A stretch of 63,009 nucleotides of DNA, from assembly GCA_036501485.1 (NCBI GenBank), contig DASYAG010000030.1:1-63009 (forward strand), written 5' to 3'. The notes beneath the pieces were generated by a model. That model did not search any database. It worked only from the letters and a program-made list of their open reading frames with translations, and was not told where the DNA came from. A program made the position numbers and the translations under genes. This DNA is from PALSA-607 sp036501485 (GTDB lineage: Bacteria; Actinomycetota; Actinomycetes; Acidothermales; Acidothermaceae). How positions within the stretch are numbered: the stretch's first letter is position 1; the number at the start of each line of letters is the position of its first letter. Below, one piece after another: positions 50,699-59,653 of this stretch.

Positions 50699-51756
50699 TG
50701 ACCGCTGCCAGCATCGCCGAGCCGGGTGGCGAGTCGATCCTCGACACACCACCGCCCACGAACTCGCGCCCGCGCGGACCGTTCGGCCGGCTCTGGCAAC
50801 AGGTCAAGCAGGCTCAGGGATTCTCGAAGTGGTTGCTCTGGGTCGGCGCGGCGATTACCGCAGTCTTCATCGTGCTTGCGGTCTTCGCTCCGCTGATCGC
50901 GCCTTACGGTTTCGATCAATACATGTCGCACGGCGTGCGCTTCGCGAAGCAAGGTTCGCCCAATGGCACGCACTGGTTCGGCACCAACGTCCGCTCGGTT
51001 GACGTGTTGTCGGTCGTCATCTACGGGTCGCGCACTGCGATTGAGGTCGTCGTTCTCGCTGTCGTGTTCAGTCTGTTTATCGGCGTGCCGCTCGGCCTGA
51101 TTTCCGGTTACTACGGCGGCTGGCTCGACCGCATCTTGGTGCTCATCATGGACGCGCTCTTTGCTTTCCCCTACCTGCTCCTCGCGATCATCATTGCGTT
51201 CCTGCTGCAGAACAGCGTCGGTAGTGGCGTCTTGACGGCGGCTATCGCGATCACCGTCATCTACGTGCCGCAGTACTTCCGTGTCGTGCGTGGCCAAGTG
51301 CTGTCTGCGCGAGAAGAACCGTACGTCGAAGCCGCGCGTGCGTTGGGCGCGCGACCGCGCACCATCATGGGCCGGTATCTGTTCTTCAACGTGATCCAGT
51401 CGGTGCCGGTCATCGCCACGTTGAATGCGGCCGACGCGATCCTGACGCTCGCCGGCTTGGGCTTCCTCGGCTTCGGCATCCAGCCGACCCAGGCCGCCGA
51501 ATGGGGCTACGAACTGCAGCGCGGCGTCGCCGACATGGGCGCCGGTCTGTGGTGGACCAGCGTGTTTCCCGGCCTTGCCATCGTGTCGCTTGTTACCGGC
51601 TTGACGCTCGTCGGCGAGGGCCTGAACGACGTGCTGAATCCAGTGCTTCGCAAGAGATCGGGACGCCGGGTGGTATTGCCGCGCCGAGACGCTGCTGCCA
51701 CGACGTTGCCGACTCGCCAAGGGGACAACCGCGGCCGTGGGGAGGAGTTGGCGTGA
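50698..51756 (+). CDS. peptide ABC transporter permease, DppC-like
   Basis: A 352-residue partner permease. An Pro-rich cytoplasmic N-terminus precedes the first membrane segment (WLLWVGAAITAVFIVLAVFAPLIAPYG). It has the DppC-type motif HWFGTNVRSVDVLSVVIYG and the EAA loop PYVEAARALGARPRTIMGRYLFFN, with PTQAAEWGYELQRG near the end. Both neighbouring junctions are TGATG overlaps. Confidence 0.94.
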   Translation: MTAASIAEPGGESILDTPPPTNSRPRGPFGRLWQQVKQAQGFSKWLLWVGAAITAVFIVLAVFAPLIAPYGFDQYMSHGVRFAKQGSPNGTHWFGTNVRSVDVLSVVIYGSRTAIEVVVLAVVFSLFIGVPLGLISGYYGGWLDRILVLIMDALFAFPYLLLAIIIAFLLQNSVGSGVLTAAIAITVIYVPQYFRVVRGQVLSAREEPYVEAARALGARPRTIMGRYLFFNVIQSVPVIATLNAADAILTLAGLGFLGFGIQPTQAAEWGYELQRGVADMGAGLWWTSVFPGLAIVSLVTGLTLVGEGLNDVLNPVLRKRSGRRVVLPRRDAAATTLPTRQGDNRGRGEELA

Positions 51757-52781
51757 TGGCGGCCCCAGTGATTTCGGTACGTGACCTGCGTGTCTGGTAC
51801 GGCACGGAGCGCGGGCCCGTGCGCGCTGTCGACGGCGTCTCTTTCGACGTGCGTGCAGGCGAGACGCTGGGGCTCGTCGGTGAGTCCGGTTGCGGAAAGT
51901 CGACCCTGGGTCGCGGAATCCTTGGTTTGCTGCCGACTGGCTCGGCAGTCGACGGCAGTGTGCGATTCCGCGATCGCGAACTGGTGGGCGTCAAGCAAAG
52001 CGACATGCGGGAAACGCGGGGAGCCGAGCTCGGACTCATTTTCCAAGAACCGATGACCCGCCTCGACCCGCTGATGCGCATCAGCGAGCACTTCGCCGAG
52101 ACGTTGCGCGCCCACGAACCCGAACTGAGTTCGGCCGAAATCGACGCGCGATCGATCGACACGCTGCGCCGCATGGGCATTCCGCCGACCCGCTTCCGGC
52201 ATTACCCGCACGAATTCTCTGGTGGCATGCGGCAGCGCATCATGATCGCGCTCGCCCTCGTGCTGAATCCGGCGTTCGTGGTCGCCGACGAACCGACGAC
52301 CGCGCTCGACGTCCTGGTCGAAGCTCAGATCCTGTCGATTCTGGCCGACCTGAAACGAAACTTCGACACGTCGCTGCTGCTCATCACCCACAACCTCGGA
52401 ATTGTCGCCGAGGCGTGCGAACGGGTCGCCGTCATGTATGCCGGCCGCATCGTCGAAGAAGGCGATGCGCGACAGGTCTTCTCTGATCCGTCGCATCCCT
52501 ACACGCGCGAACTGCTGCGCTCGACGATTTCATTGTCGACGACCGCGCTGCACTACATTCCCGGCTCGCCACCTGATCTGGTCGACCCGCCATCCGGATG
52601 CCACTTCCACCCGCGTTGCCCGAGCGCGATGCAGGTGTGTAGCCGTCTTGATCCGGTCGAAGTGCGAGCTGCGAGCGGCCAGCGGGTGTCGTGCTGGTTG
52701 CACGGTCCCGACGAGCTGATCCCGCCCGGTGGCACCGCTCCGCTGCAACGACAGGAGTTGGCCAGTGCCGACGAAGCCTGA
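51756..52781 (+). CDS. peptide ABC transporter ATPase, DppD-like
   Basis: 341 residues from ATG 51756, with GGAGGAG upstream; the frame from 51501 is a shadow of the permease. Walker A is GESGCGKSTLGRGILGLLP, the Q-loop sits in LGLIFQEPMTRLDPLMRI, the signature is FSGGMRQRIMIALAL, Walker B is FVVADEPTTALDV and the H-loop LLLITHNLG. The C-terminal oligopeptide-family tail has HFHPRCPSAMQVC and a later Cys (VSCWLHG), the Cys set reported to hold an iron-sulphur cluster in some homologues. Works with the downstream DppF-like ATPase. Confidence 0.94.
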   Translation: MAAPVISVRDLRVWYGTERGPVRAVDGVSFDVRAGETLGLVGESGCGKSTLGRGILGLLPTGSAVDGSVRFRDRELVGVKQSDMRETRGAELGLIFQEPMTRLDPLMRISEHFAETLRAHEPELSSAEIDARSIDTLRRMGIPPTRFRHYPHEFSGGMRQRIMIALALVLNPAFVVADEPTTALDVLVEAQILSILADLKRNFDTSLLLITHNLGIVAEACERVAVMYAGRIVEEGDARQVFSDPSHPYTRELLRSTISLSTTALHYIPGSPPDLVDPPSGCHFHPRCPSAMQVCSRLDPVEVRAASGQRVSCWLHGPDELIPPGGTAPLQRQELASADEA

Positions 52782-54147
52782 CGATCTCGACGTCCACCAT
52801 GCTCATCTCGAGTCTGACGCGACGCCACTCGACGATCGACCCGTCGTGCTCGACGTCCGAGATCTGCGCGTGCACTTTGCTCTGCGTGGCGGATTCTTCG
52901 ATCGCCTGCTCGGTCGCTCATCGGGGTCGGTCAAGGCCGTCGACGGCGTGTCGTTCACCCTTCGCAAGGGTGAAGTGCTCGGTCTGGTCGGTGAGTCGGG
53001 TAGCGGCAAGACCACGACCGCGCGCGCGTTGCTCGGTCTGGCGCCCATCACCGGCGGCACCGTGCGATTCGACGCAGGCCCCGAATTTGGTGGCGCCATC
53101 GAGCTCACCGGACTGCGTGAACCACAGTTTCGTGCGGTGCGACAAGCCATCCAACTGGTGTTCCAGGATCCACATGCGTCGCTGAATCCGGCGATGGATC
53201 TCGCGACCGCAGTCGCGCATCCGCTGAAGATTCACCACATCACCAAGGACCGCGTCGAGATCGATCGACGGGTGCGCGCCGCCTTCGAGCGTGTCGGGCT
53301 CGCGCCCGTCGATCAGTACCTCCACAAGTACCCGGCTGACCTCTCCGGTGGGCAGAAACAGCGCGCGGTGCTCGCCCGCGCCATCATGTTGAACCCGGCG
53401 CTGCTGGTCGCCGACGAACCGGTGTCGATGCTCGACATGAGCGTGCGCGCGAAGATCCTGCAGCTGATGCTCGACCTCAAGCGCGACCTCGGACTCACGT
53501 ATCTGTACGTCACCCACGACCTCGCGACCGCGAAGTTCTTCTGCGACACGATCGCCATCATGTATCTCGGTCGGATCGTCGAAATCGGTCCCGCCGCGCA
53601 GATCTACGCCGACCCCAAGCACCCCTACACGCGTTCGTTGCTCGCGGCGATCCCCGAGCCCGACCCGCGTCGCGCAGTGCCACGAAACTTGCCGCGCGGC
53701 GAGGTACCAGACGCTGCCAGGCCGCCGCTCGGCTGTTCGTTCCATCCGCGCTGCCCAGCAGCGTTCGCGCCGTGCGGCTGGGAGGCTCGCGACGTCAATG
53801 CACTCCTGGAACAAAGATGGACGGCGGTTGAGGAGGGGGAGTACGAACGCGAGCGCGCAGTGGTCGGCGATCCGGTCGAACTCGAGGCGGGAGCAACAGC
53901 GCTGCTGCCCGACATCCACGCTGGATCGGGTGCGGCGGCGGCGTTGCTGGACGACATCAAAAGCGCCGACCCGAACGAGCCGTTCTGGCGGGGCGTGCGA
54001 TCTGTCGAACCTGAACCGGGCGGCGTGCGGCTCGATTTCAACGAGCCCGTCGACCCGGCGCTACGCGACATCGGGTCGGTACGGGTGGCCTGCCATCTGC
54101 ACGACCCGCGCTTCGCTGCTCTTGCGGCGCCGGTGGAAACGCCTTAG
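52765..54147 (+). CDS. peptide ABC transporter ATPase, DppF-like
   Basis: 460 residues from GTG 52765 (AGGAG nine bases upstream), overlapping the DppD gene by 17 bp. Motifs: Walker A GESGSGKTTTARALLGLAP, Q-loop QLVFQDPHASLNPAMDL, signature LSGGQKQRAVLARAI, Walker B LLVADEPVSMLDMS, H-loop YLYVTHDLATAKFFC. It is longer than usual for DppF (~330) because the C-terminal Cys segment is split: FHPRCPAAFAPCGWEARD is followed by ~95 acidic residues before VACHLHDP. As I recall, a subset of actinobacterial homologues share this extension. Confidence 0.93.
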   Translation: MPTKPDDLDVHHAHLESDATPLDDRPVVLDVRDLRVHFALRGGFFDRLLGRSSGSVKAVDGVSFTLRKGEVLGLVGESGSGKTTTARALLGLAPITGGTVRFDAGPEFGGAIELTGLREPQFRAVRQAIQLVFQDPHASLNPAMDLATAVAHPLKIHHITKDRVEIDRRVRAAFERVGLAPVDQYLHKYPADLSGGQKQRAVLARAIMLNPALLVADEPVSMLDMSVRAKILQLMLDLKRDLGLTYLYVTHDLATAKFFCDTIAIMYLGRIVEIGPAAQIYADPKHPYTRSLLAAIPEPDPRRAVPRNLPRGEVPDAARPPLGCSFHPRCPAAFAPCGWEARDVNALLEQRWTAVEEGEYERERAVVGDPVELEAGATALLPDIHAGSGAAAALLDDIKSADPNEPFWRGVRSVEPEPGGVRLDFNEPVDPALRDIGSVRVACHLHDPRFAALAAPVETP

Positions 54148-54224
54148 TTTTCGTCAGGAGCTTGGGTCAAGCGATCGTAAAGAGCTCGGGGTGTCTTAGT
54201 TAGCCGGGAAGTTGGAGAGCATCG

Positions 54225-54833
54225 ATGCACGTCACGCTGTTTGGGTTCGTTCTTTTCCTGCACATCCTGACGGCGATCCTGGCGTTCATGATGGCGGCCA
54301 TCGTGCACGCCGGGTTGCCGGCGCTCGCGCGTGCCCGCGACGTGCGTGAGATGCGCTCGTGGGCGGCGATCTTGCACCGGCTCGAGCCGCTGTTTCCGAT
54401 CGCCGCACTGATCCTGCTGCTGCTCGGCGCGTGGCTGATCCACCTGTCTAAGGGCCGCGTTCATTGGGGCGACGGCTGGCTGCTCACGAGTTTGATCGCC
54501 CTGATCGTGGTCGAGGGAGTCGCCGGTGTGAAGCTCGCACCGAAGGCCAGGGCGGCGGTCAAAGCCGTGGAAGACACTCCCGACGGCCCGGTTCCGGAAT
54601 CGCTGCGGCGCACTGCTGGTCTTGAGCCCTGGATCTGGTACCCGTCACACGTGGCGACCTTCGCGTTCGCCGCCGTGGTGTTTTTGATGTCAGCCCGACC
54701 CTCAGGTGCGTGGGCGGTTGTCATCGTGATCGTCGGTGCACTGATCGGAGTAGCGGTGGCGAGAGTGCAGTTGCGCGCGTTGGCAGCTCCGATCGCGGTT
54801 ACGGCATCGCGGCCGGCCGAGGCGGTCCAGTAG
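54225..54833 (+). CDS. four-span integral membrane protein
   Basis: 202 residues, ATG start with GGAGAG upstream. Four strongly hydrophobic segments: FGFVLFLHILTAILAFMMAA, FPIAALILLLLGAWLI, LLTSLIALIVVEGVAGV and two near the C-terminus (ATFAFAAVVFLM, VVIVIVGALIGVAVA). The early His in FLHILTA and a His-containing loop (SKGRVHWGDGW) resemble DUF2269-type membrane proteins, but the family call is tentative. It follows the ABC operon by 77 bp and precedes the hexosaminidase gene, with which it may share a transcript. Confidence 0.7.
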   Translation: MHVTLFGFVLFLHILTAILAFMMAAIVHAGLPALARARDVREMRSWAAILHRLEPLFPIAALILLLLGAWLIHLSKGRVHWGDGWLLTSLIALIVVEGVAGVKLAPKARAAVKAVEDTPDGPVPESLRRTAGLEPWIWYPSHVATFAFAAVVFLMSARPSGAWAVVIVIVGALIGVAVARVQLRALAAPIAVTASRPAEAVQ

Positions 54834-56596
54834 CGCCACGGCGGCCTGGCGCGCACCTCCGCAGAACAACGCTGGTCGGCTGGTGTGCGGGGTTGTGTTT
54901 GGTCCCGGGCTTGCTCGCGGGTTGCACTAAGGCGCGCGTATCGAAGCCCGCTGCTGGCTCGTCGGTCGCGGCGACATCTCTAGCCACCACGACACCGACG
55001 CCGACACCTTTAGAGCCGGCGCCGCCGATTTCAAGTGCGCCAGCGTCGCCGTCCGCGATTGCGTCGGTCCCTGTCACGCCGGCAGTGACGTCAGGTGCCG
55101 GCGACGCTGACGCATTCGACCGCCTTGTGCCATTGCCTGTCTCGGTGCAGCCTGAGCCTTCGTCGTCGTTCGTGATCGCAGCGCATGCCGCGATCGCCGT
55201 CAGTGGCGCACCCGTGCAGCAGGTCGGGGTCGACCTGGCTAACCTACTGCGGCCTGCGACCGGATTCGCGTTGCCGGTGGTGACCCGGCCGGGCAGCAAC
55301 GGCGACATCACGCTGGGCCTGGCGGCGAACGACGCGAGTCTTGGTGCCGAGGGCTACACCCTCAACGTTTCTCCTACTGGCGTGACAATCGAGGCCAATC
55401 AGGCCGCCGGTCTATTCGACGGGATCCAAACACTGCGGCAACTCTTGGCACCGCAGGTTGAGGCAACGTCGGTGCAGGCGATCCCGTGGGTCGTTCCTGG
55501 CGTGCGCATCAGCGACTACCCGCGCTACGCCTACCGCGGCGCAATGCTCGATGTAGCGCGGCATTTCTTCTCGGTCGCGACTGTCGAGAAATACATCGAC
55601 GAGCTGGCGATGTACAAGGTCAATGTGCTGCACCTGCACCTGTCCGACGATCAGGGATGGCGTCTCGCGGTCGACGGTTGGCCTGCTCTCACCACGGTCG
55701 GTTCGAAGACTGAGGTCGGCGGCGGTCCAGGCGGGTTCTACACGACGAGCGACTACACCACGATCGTGAAATATGCCCAGGCACATTTCATTACCGTGAT
55801 ACCTGAGATCGACATGCCCGGTCATGTCGGGGCCGCGCTCTCGTCATACGCGTCGCTGAACTGCGACGGCGTCGCGCCGCCGATCAACACGACGGAAACG
55901 GTCGGTCACACGTCGTTGTGCGTCGGAAAGCTAGCTGTAGATCAGTTTCTGACCGCTGTTGTTGGTGAACTGGCCAAGCTGACACCCGGGCCGTACATCC
56001 ACATCGGCGGCGACGAGGCGGCCAGCACATCGGCGTCCGACTACGCCTCGTTCATGACAAGGGCCGCGCAGGTCGTCAAGGCAGACGGCAAGACGCCGAT
56101 GGGGTGGGAAGACTTCGCGAGCGCGACGCTGCCAGCCGGATCGATTGCTCAGTACTGGGATTACCGCAACGGCAGCGCATTGGCACGACAGGCAGTTGCG
56201 AAGGGCGCGCAGCTCGTGATGTCGCCCGCCGACCACACGTACCTCGACCAGAAATACACCCCAGCAACGAGTTTGGGCTTGCAATGGGCAGGAACTCACG
56301 AAGTACAAGACGCCTACAACTGGGATCCGGCAGCCGAGGTGGCTGGTCTTGCCGTCGACGTCATCGGCATTGAGGGGCCGCTGTGGACAGAGACACTGAC
56401 GTCCCTTCCCGACCTGCAGTACATGGCCTGGCCGCGCATGGCCGAGCTCGCCGAAGTGGGCTGGACGCCGCAAGTGCAACGCAACTGGTCGACGTTCGCC
56501 CCTCGACTCGCTGCACAAGCTGTTGCATGGAAGCTGCTCGGCATCAACTACTACGCATCGCCGCTCGTGCCGTGGCAGGAGAACGCCACGGGTTAG
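54710..56596 (+). CDS. GH20 beta-N-acetylhexosaminidase lipoprotein, start unclear
   Basis: A GH20 enzyme that removes terminal GlcNAc or GalNAc. The catalytic Asp-Glu pair is in YIHIGGDEAASTSASDY; other family motifs are RGAMLDVARHFFSV, VLHLHLSDDQGWRLAVDGWP, VIPEIDMPGHVGAAL and MAWPRMAELAEVGWTP. A lipobox (PGLLAGC) precedes a Thr/Pro/Ser linker, so it is anchored outside the membrane. The only ATG/GTG/TTG in frame before the signal peptide is GTG 54710, inside the previous gene and ~60 codons ahead of the signal. A CTG at 54872 would give a normal-length signal. The coding call is secure; the start is not. Confidence 0.85.
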   Translation: MGGCHRDRRCTDRSSGGESAVARVGSSDRGYGIAAGRGGPVAPRRPGAHLRRTTLVGWCAGLCLVPGLLAGCTKARVSKPAAGSSVAATSLATTTPTPTPLEPAPPISSAPASPSAIASVPVTPAVTSGAGDADAFDRLVPLPVSVQPEPSSSFVIAAHAAIAVSGAPVQQVGVDLANLLRPATGFALPVVTRPGSNGDITLGLAANDASLGAEGYTLNVSPTGVTIEANQAAGLFDGIQTLRQLLAPQVEATSVQAIPWVVPGVRISDYPRYAYRGAMLDVARHFFSVATVEKYIDELAMYKVNVLHLHLSDDQGWRLAVDGWPALTTVGSKTEVGGGPGGFYTTSDYTTIVKYAQAHFITVIPEIDMPGHVGAALSSYASLNCDGVAPPINTTETVGHTSLCVGKLAVDQFLTAVVGELAKLTPGPYIHIGGDEAASTSASDYASFMTRAAQVVKADGKTPMGWEDFASATLPAGSIAQYWDYRNGSALARQAVAKGAQLVMSPADHTYLDQKYTPATSLGLQWAGTHEVQDAYNWDPAAEVAGLAVDVIGIEGPLWTETLTSLPDLQYMAWPRMAELAEVGWTPQVQRNWSTFAPRLAAQAVAWKLLGINYYASPLVPWQENATG

Positions 56597-56599
56597 GCG

Positions 56600-57028
56600 C
56601 TATCCGGGCAACCGCCCGACCAGCCCCGGGAACGGCACCGGCGTCGTCCGCCATTGCGCTTCGCGGATCGCCGCAGCCTGCAAATAAAGAGCCGCGTCAT
56701 GCTGCAGTTCTGCGGTAGCGACGGCGACGACGTCGGCATAGGCCGCAGCGGTCGACTCCTCAATGGCGGCAAGTAACGCGCGCGCAGTTGCGTTGTCGGC
56801 GACGGGGCCTGGCAATCGGTAGACCGGTGCCGGCGGCACTGGCGCGGTAGCGAGGCTGGCCAGCCATTGCGTCAACGTCTGCACCTGCGCGCGGTGCGCG
56901 TCGTATGCCGCGCGCGCGGCGTTCTTGTCACGGTTCGTTGCGAGTCTGGCACCGGCGACGGAATAGCCATACACAGCGGCATTTTCAGCGGCGGCCGCGG
57001 CCAGCACGGCGGATACGACGTCGCTCAC
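56600..57028 (-). CDS. DUF4439 ferritin-like protein
   Basis: A 142-residue helical protein. The pattern is AENAAVYGYSVAGARL in helix 1, AYDAHRAQVQTLTQWL in helix 2, then ESTAAAYADVVAVATAELQHDAALYLQAAA with the conserved acidic and His residues of a ferritin-like bundle. DUF4439 proteins sit before rimP in mycobacteria as well. No function is established; a metal-binding or redox role is an inference. It overlaps the upstream lipoprotein gene by four bases, so the two are made together. Confidence 0.8.
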   Translation of the reverse strand: MSDVVSAVLAAAAAENAAVYGYSVAGARLATNRDKNAARAAYDAHRAQVQTLTQWLASLATAPVPPAPVYRLPGPVADNATARALLAAIEESTAAAYADVVAVATAELQHDAALYLQAAAIREAQWRTTPVPFPGLVGRLPG

Positions 57029-57705
57029 GTCGCCACCGCCAGCAGCGCGGCGTGGGCCGCCTCACATCCGCCGATCGAGGCGATCAACCGGGCGAGCGAA
57101 CCGCTGGTGCTGGCCACGTCGCTGACCCGCGCTGCCGCAGCGCTGCGTTCGACCTCTGCCAGCTGCTGAAAGATCTGGGCGGACGTCGGCGGGCTCAGCG
57201 CCGATGCGTTCGTCGATGGCGCGATCGTGCCTGGTAGGGCGAGGCTTGTTGCGGGAGCCGTGCTCGAACTAGCCATGCTCGAAGTAGCCGTCGTCGATGG
57301 CGAGGCTCCCGGCACGAGGCCCTGCAGATGCGCCGAGTGGTCGGCCCGAAACGGTGCGAGTCGGCCGACAAGCTCCGGATGAGCGACCGCCACGGCGTCG
57401 TACGCCGCCAGCAATGCCTGCTCAGCAGCCGCGACCCGCTGCGCGACGAGCTGGTCGGGAGACAGCGGAGAAGCGGTCGGCTTGGGGGAGGTGGGCGTCG
57501 CAGACGTGTTTGCCCCGGGCGCCGATGTCGCTGGCGGCTGTGGCGACCGGCTGCCTGGTGTCGTTGAACCCGGGACGCTCGCCAGCGCTGCGCGTTGTTT
57601 GCCGGAGCGGCAGCCTGCCACGAGTCCGAGCGTTGCGACCCCGAGGAGCCGCAGCACGCTCCGCCTGTCGACCCATGGTCGACCTCGTAGCGACGGTTCG
57701 GGCAC
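57025..57705 (-). CDS. lipoprotein paired with DUF4439 protein
   Basis: 226 residues. An Arg-rich N-terminus (RRSVLRLLGVATLGLVAGC) with a lipobox leads into Thr/Ser/Pro linkers. The C-terminal half has helices AAEQALLAAYDAVAVAHPELVGRLAPFRADHSAHLQGL and QQLAEVERSAAAARVSDVAST, with conserved His and Glu positions like the ferritin-like partner. Hence it is probably a second, exported ferritin-like domain. Coupled to DUF4439 by an ATGA overlap. Divergent from rimP with 187 bp between starts. Confidence 0.75.
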   Translation of the reverse strand: MPEPSLRGRPWVDRRSVLRLLGVATLGLVAGCRSGKQRAALASVPGSTTPGSRSPQPPATSAPGANTSATPTSPKPTASPLSPDQLVAQRVAAAEQALLAAYDAVAVAHPELVGRLAPFRADHSAHLQGLVPGASPSTTATSSMASSSTAPATSLALPGTIAPSTNASALSPPTSAQIFQQLAEVERSAAAARVSDVASTSGSLARLIASIGGCEAAHAALLAVAT

Positions 57706-57892
57706 CAGACGACTCCTCGGGCTTCCCCATGCATGACAGATCGAGAACGCTGCGACAGCTTACGGACGAGCCATTACGGCTACGCTGGACCGAGCACCGC
57801 AGCTTCGGGTGGCGTTGGCCATTCACCTGCTTCAGCAGCATGACAAGCGCCCTGTACCGCCTGACAACAGCAGAGCAACGAGGAGGTCGGCG

Positions 57893-58456
57893 ATGACGAG
57901 CGCCTCCGCAGGCCGTGAGTTGGCCGCGTTGCTCAGCCCTGTGGTCGAAGAGACCGGGCTCGACCTCGAAGATGTCGCCCTGACCAGAGTCGGTCACCGC
58001 GCTGAGGTCCGAGTGCTGGTCGACAAGGACGGCGGCGTCAGCCTCGACGACGTCGCGGTCGTGAGCCAAGCGATCTCGACGCTGCTCGACCTGCCCGCGG
58101 CCGACGCGATCCTGGGCCAGCAGCCATACGTGCTCGAAGTCAGTTCGCCCGGCGTCGACCGGCCGCTCGTCGACGCGCGCCAGTGGCGACGTGCGACCGG
58201 GCGTCTGGTGCGAGTGCGACTTGCCGCCGGAGCCGAGATCACCGCGCGCATTGTGGCCGCCGATGCCGACGGCGTCCGCCTTGCTATTGCTGGCACCAAG
58301 CCCGGAGCACCTGCGCGCGAACAGGCCTATCGCCACGACGAGCTTGGGCCTGGTCGGGTGCAGGTGGAGTTCAACCGCCCGTCGCCGATCGATGATGTCG
58401 ACGATCTGGAGCTGGATGAGTCCACCCCCGACCGAGAGGGTGAGGACGCGCGATGA
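57893..58456 (+). CDS. rimP: ribosome maturation factor RimP
   Basis: Needed for 30S maturation. ATG 57893 follows GAGGAGG seven bases upstream and gives 187 residues; the frame open to 57809 is not used. Motifs are LSPVVEETGLDLEDVALTRV, VRVLVDKDGGVSLDDVAVVS and LEVSSPGVDRPLVDARQWRRATGR, then an SH3-like C-terminal domain. The C-terminus has an extra ~25-residue acidic tail. The stop overlaps the nusA start (ATGA). Confidence 0.95.
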   Translation: MTSASAGRELAALLSPVVEETGLDLEDVALTRVGHRAEVRVLVDKDGGVSLDDVAVVSQAISTLLDLPAADAILGQQPYVLEVSSPGVDRPLVDARQWRRATGRLVRVRLAAGAEITARIVAADADGVRLAIAGTKPGAPAREQAYRHDELGPGRVQVEFNRPSPIDDVDDLELDESTPDREGEDAR

Positions 58457-59646
58457 ACATCGACATGGCCGCGCTGCGGAGTCTCGAACGCGAGAAGGAC
58501 GTCTCCTTCGATCTGCTGGTCGAGGCGATCGAATCGGCGTTGCTGATCGCGTATCAGCGCACCGAAGGCGCAAACGCGCATGCGCGGGCGAGCGTCGATC
58601 GCAGCACCGGCGAGGTGACGGTGATCGCGATCGAGATGGACGACGACGGCAACCCGATTCGTGAGTTTGAAGACACCCCGCACGACTTCAACCGGATCGC
58701 GGCGAGTACCGCAAAGCAGATCATTTTGCAGCGCCTACGTGATGCCGAGCACGAGTTGACGTTCGGTGAGTATGCCGGGCGCGAGGGCGACATCGTCGGC
58801 GGCGTGATCCAGCAGCAGCACGATTCGCGCAACGTGTTCGTCGACCTCGGCAAGGTCGAGGCCGTCTTGCCCGCGGGCGAGCAAGTGCCCGGCGAGCGTT
58901 ACGAACATGGCTCGCGGATCCGCTGCTACGTGGTGCAGGTGCACAAGGGTGTTCGCGGTCCGCAGATCACGTTGTCGCGGACCCATCCGGGGTTGGTGCG
59001 CAAGCTGTTCGCCCTGGAGGTGCCGGAGATCGCCGACGGCTCGGTCGAGATCGCTGCACTTGCGCGCGAAGCGGGTCACCGCTCGAAGATTGCGGTGCGC
59101 TCCAACGTGGCCGGCTTGAACGCCAAGGGCGCCTGCATCGGGCCGCTAGGGCAGCGGGTCCGGGCTGTCATGGCCGAGTTGCACGGCGAGAAGATCGACA
59201 TCGTGGACTGGTCCGACGATCCGGCCGAGTTCGTCGGGCACGCACTTTCACCGGCCCGGGTCAGTGCGGTCGAGGTCGTTGATCTGGCCAACCGCTCGGC
59301 CCGCGTGACGGTCCCCGACTACCAGCTCTCGCTGGCGATCGGCCGCGAGGGTCAGAACGCTCGGCTGGCGGCTCGGTTGACCGGGTGGCGGATCGACATC
59401 CGCTCCGACAATCCGTCCGCGCCGGAAACGGTCATCGCGCTCGATCCGGATACGACCCTCGATCCAGACACCGCGCTCGATCCGGACACTGCGCTCGATC
59501 CGGACACTGCTGCTGATGTCGCGGCCCTTGACGCGCACGCCGACGGTGACGGCGCGACCGAAGCTGCGCACCAGGCAGGCGACGCCGCCCAACGGGCCGG
59601 GGCCGCGAGGTCCGCGCGTGGCGAGCCAAGCGCGCCGAGGGGGTAG
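58453..59646 (+). CDS. nusA: transcription termination/antitermination factor NusA
   Basis: A 397-residue NusA. The N-terminal RNAP-binding domain covers SFDLLVEAIESALLIAYQRTEG. The S1 domain (~115-185) includes GDIVGGVIQQQ and RNVFVDLGKVEAVLP. KH1 has the GxxG GPLG near residue 232 and KH2 the GREG in LSLAIGREGQNARLAARLTGW. No C-terminal acidic repeats of E. coli type are present. The tail instead carries four copies of a six-residue LDPDT(A/T) repeat, and ends Ala/Asp-rich. Lies in the rimP-nusA-ylxR-infB operon. Confidence 0.95.
   Translation: MNIDMAALRSLEREKDVSFDLLVEAIESALLIAYQRTEGANAHARASVDRSTGEVTVIAIEMDDDGNPIREFEDTPHDFNRIAASTAKQIILQRLRDAEHELTFGEYAGREGDIVGGVIQQQHDSRNVFVDLGKVEAVLPAGEQVPGERYEHGSRIRCYVVQVHKGVRGPQITLSRTHPGLVRKLFALEVPEIADGSVEIAALAREAGHRSKIAVRSNVAGLNAKGACIGPLGQRVRAVMAELHGEKIDIVDWSDDPAEFVGHALSPARVSAVEVVDLANRSARVTVPDYQLSLAIGREGQNARLAARLTGWRIDIRSDNPSAPETVIALDPDTTLDPDTALDPDTALDPDTAADVAALDAHADGDGATEAAHQAGDAAQRAGAARSARGEPSAPRG
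59437..59508 (+). repeat. four tandem 18-bp repeats in the nusA tail
   Basis: Four consecutive 18-bp units, consensus GCGCTCGATCCGGACACT with a few third-position changes, encode ALDPDT/TLDPDT. All lie after the KH2 domain, in a low-complexity acidic tail, and keep the frame. Slippage could change the copy number without breaking the gene. Confidence 0.8.
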
Positions 59647-59653
59647 ACTCGGC

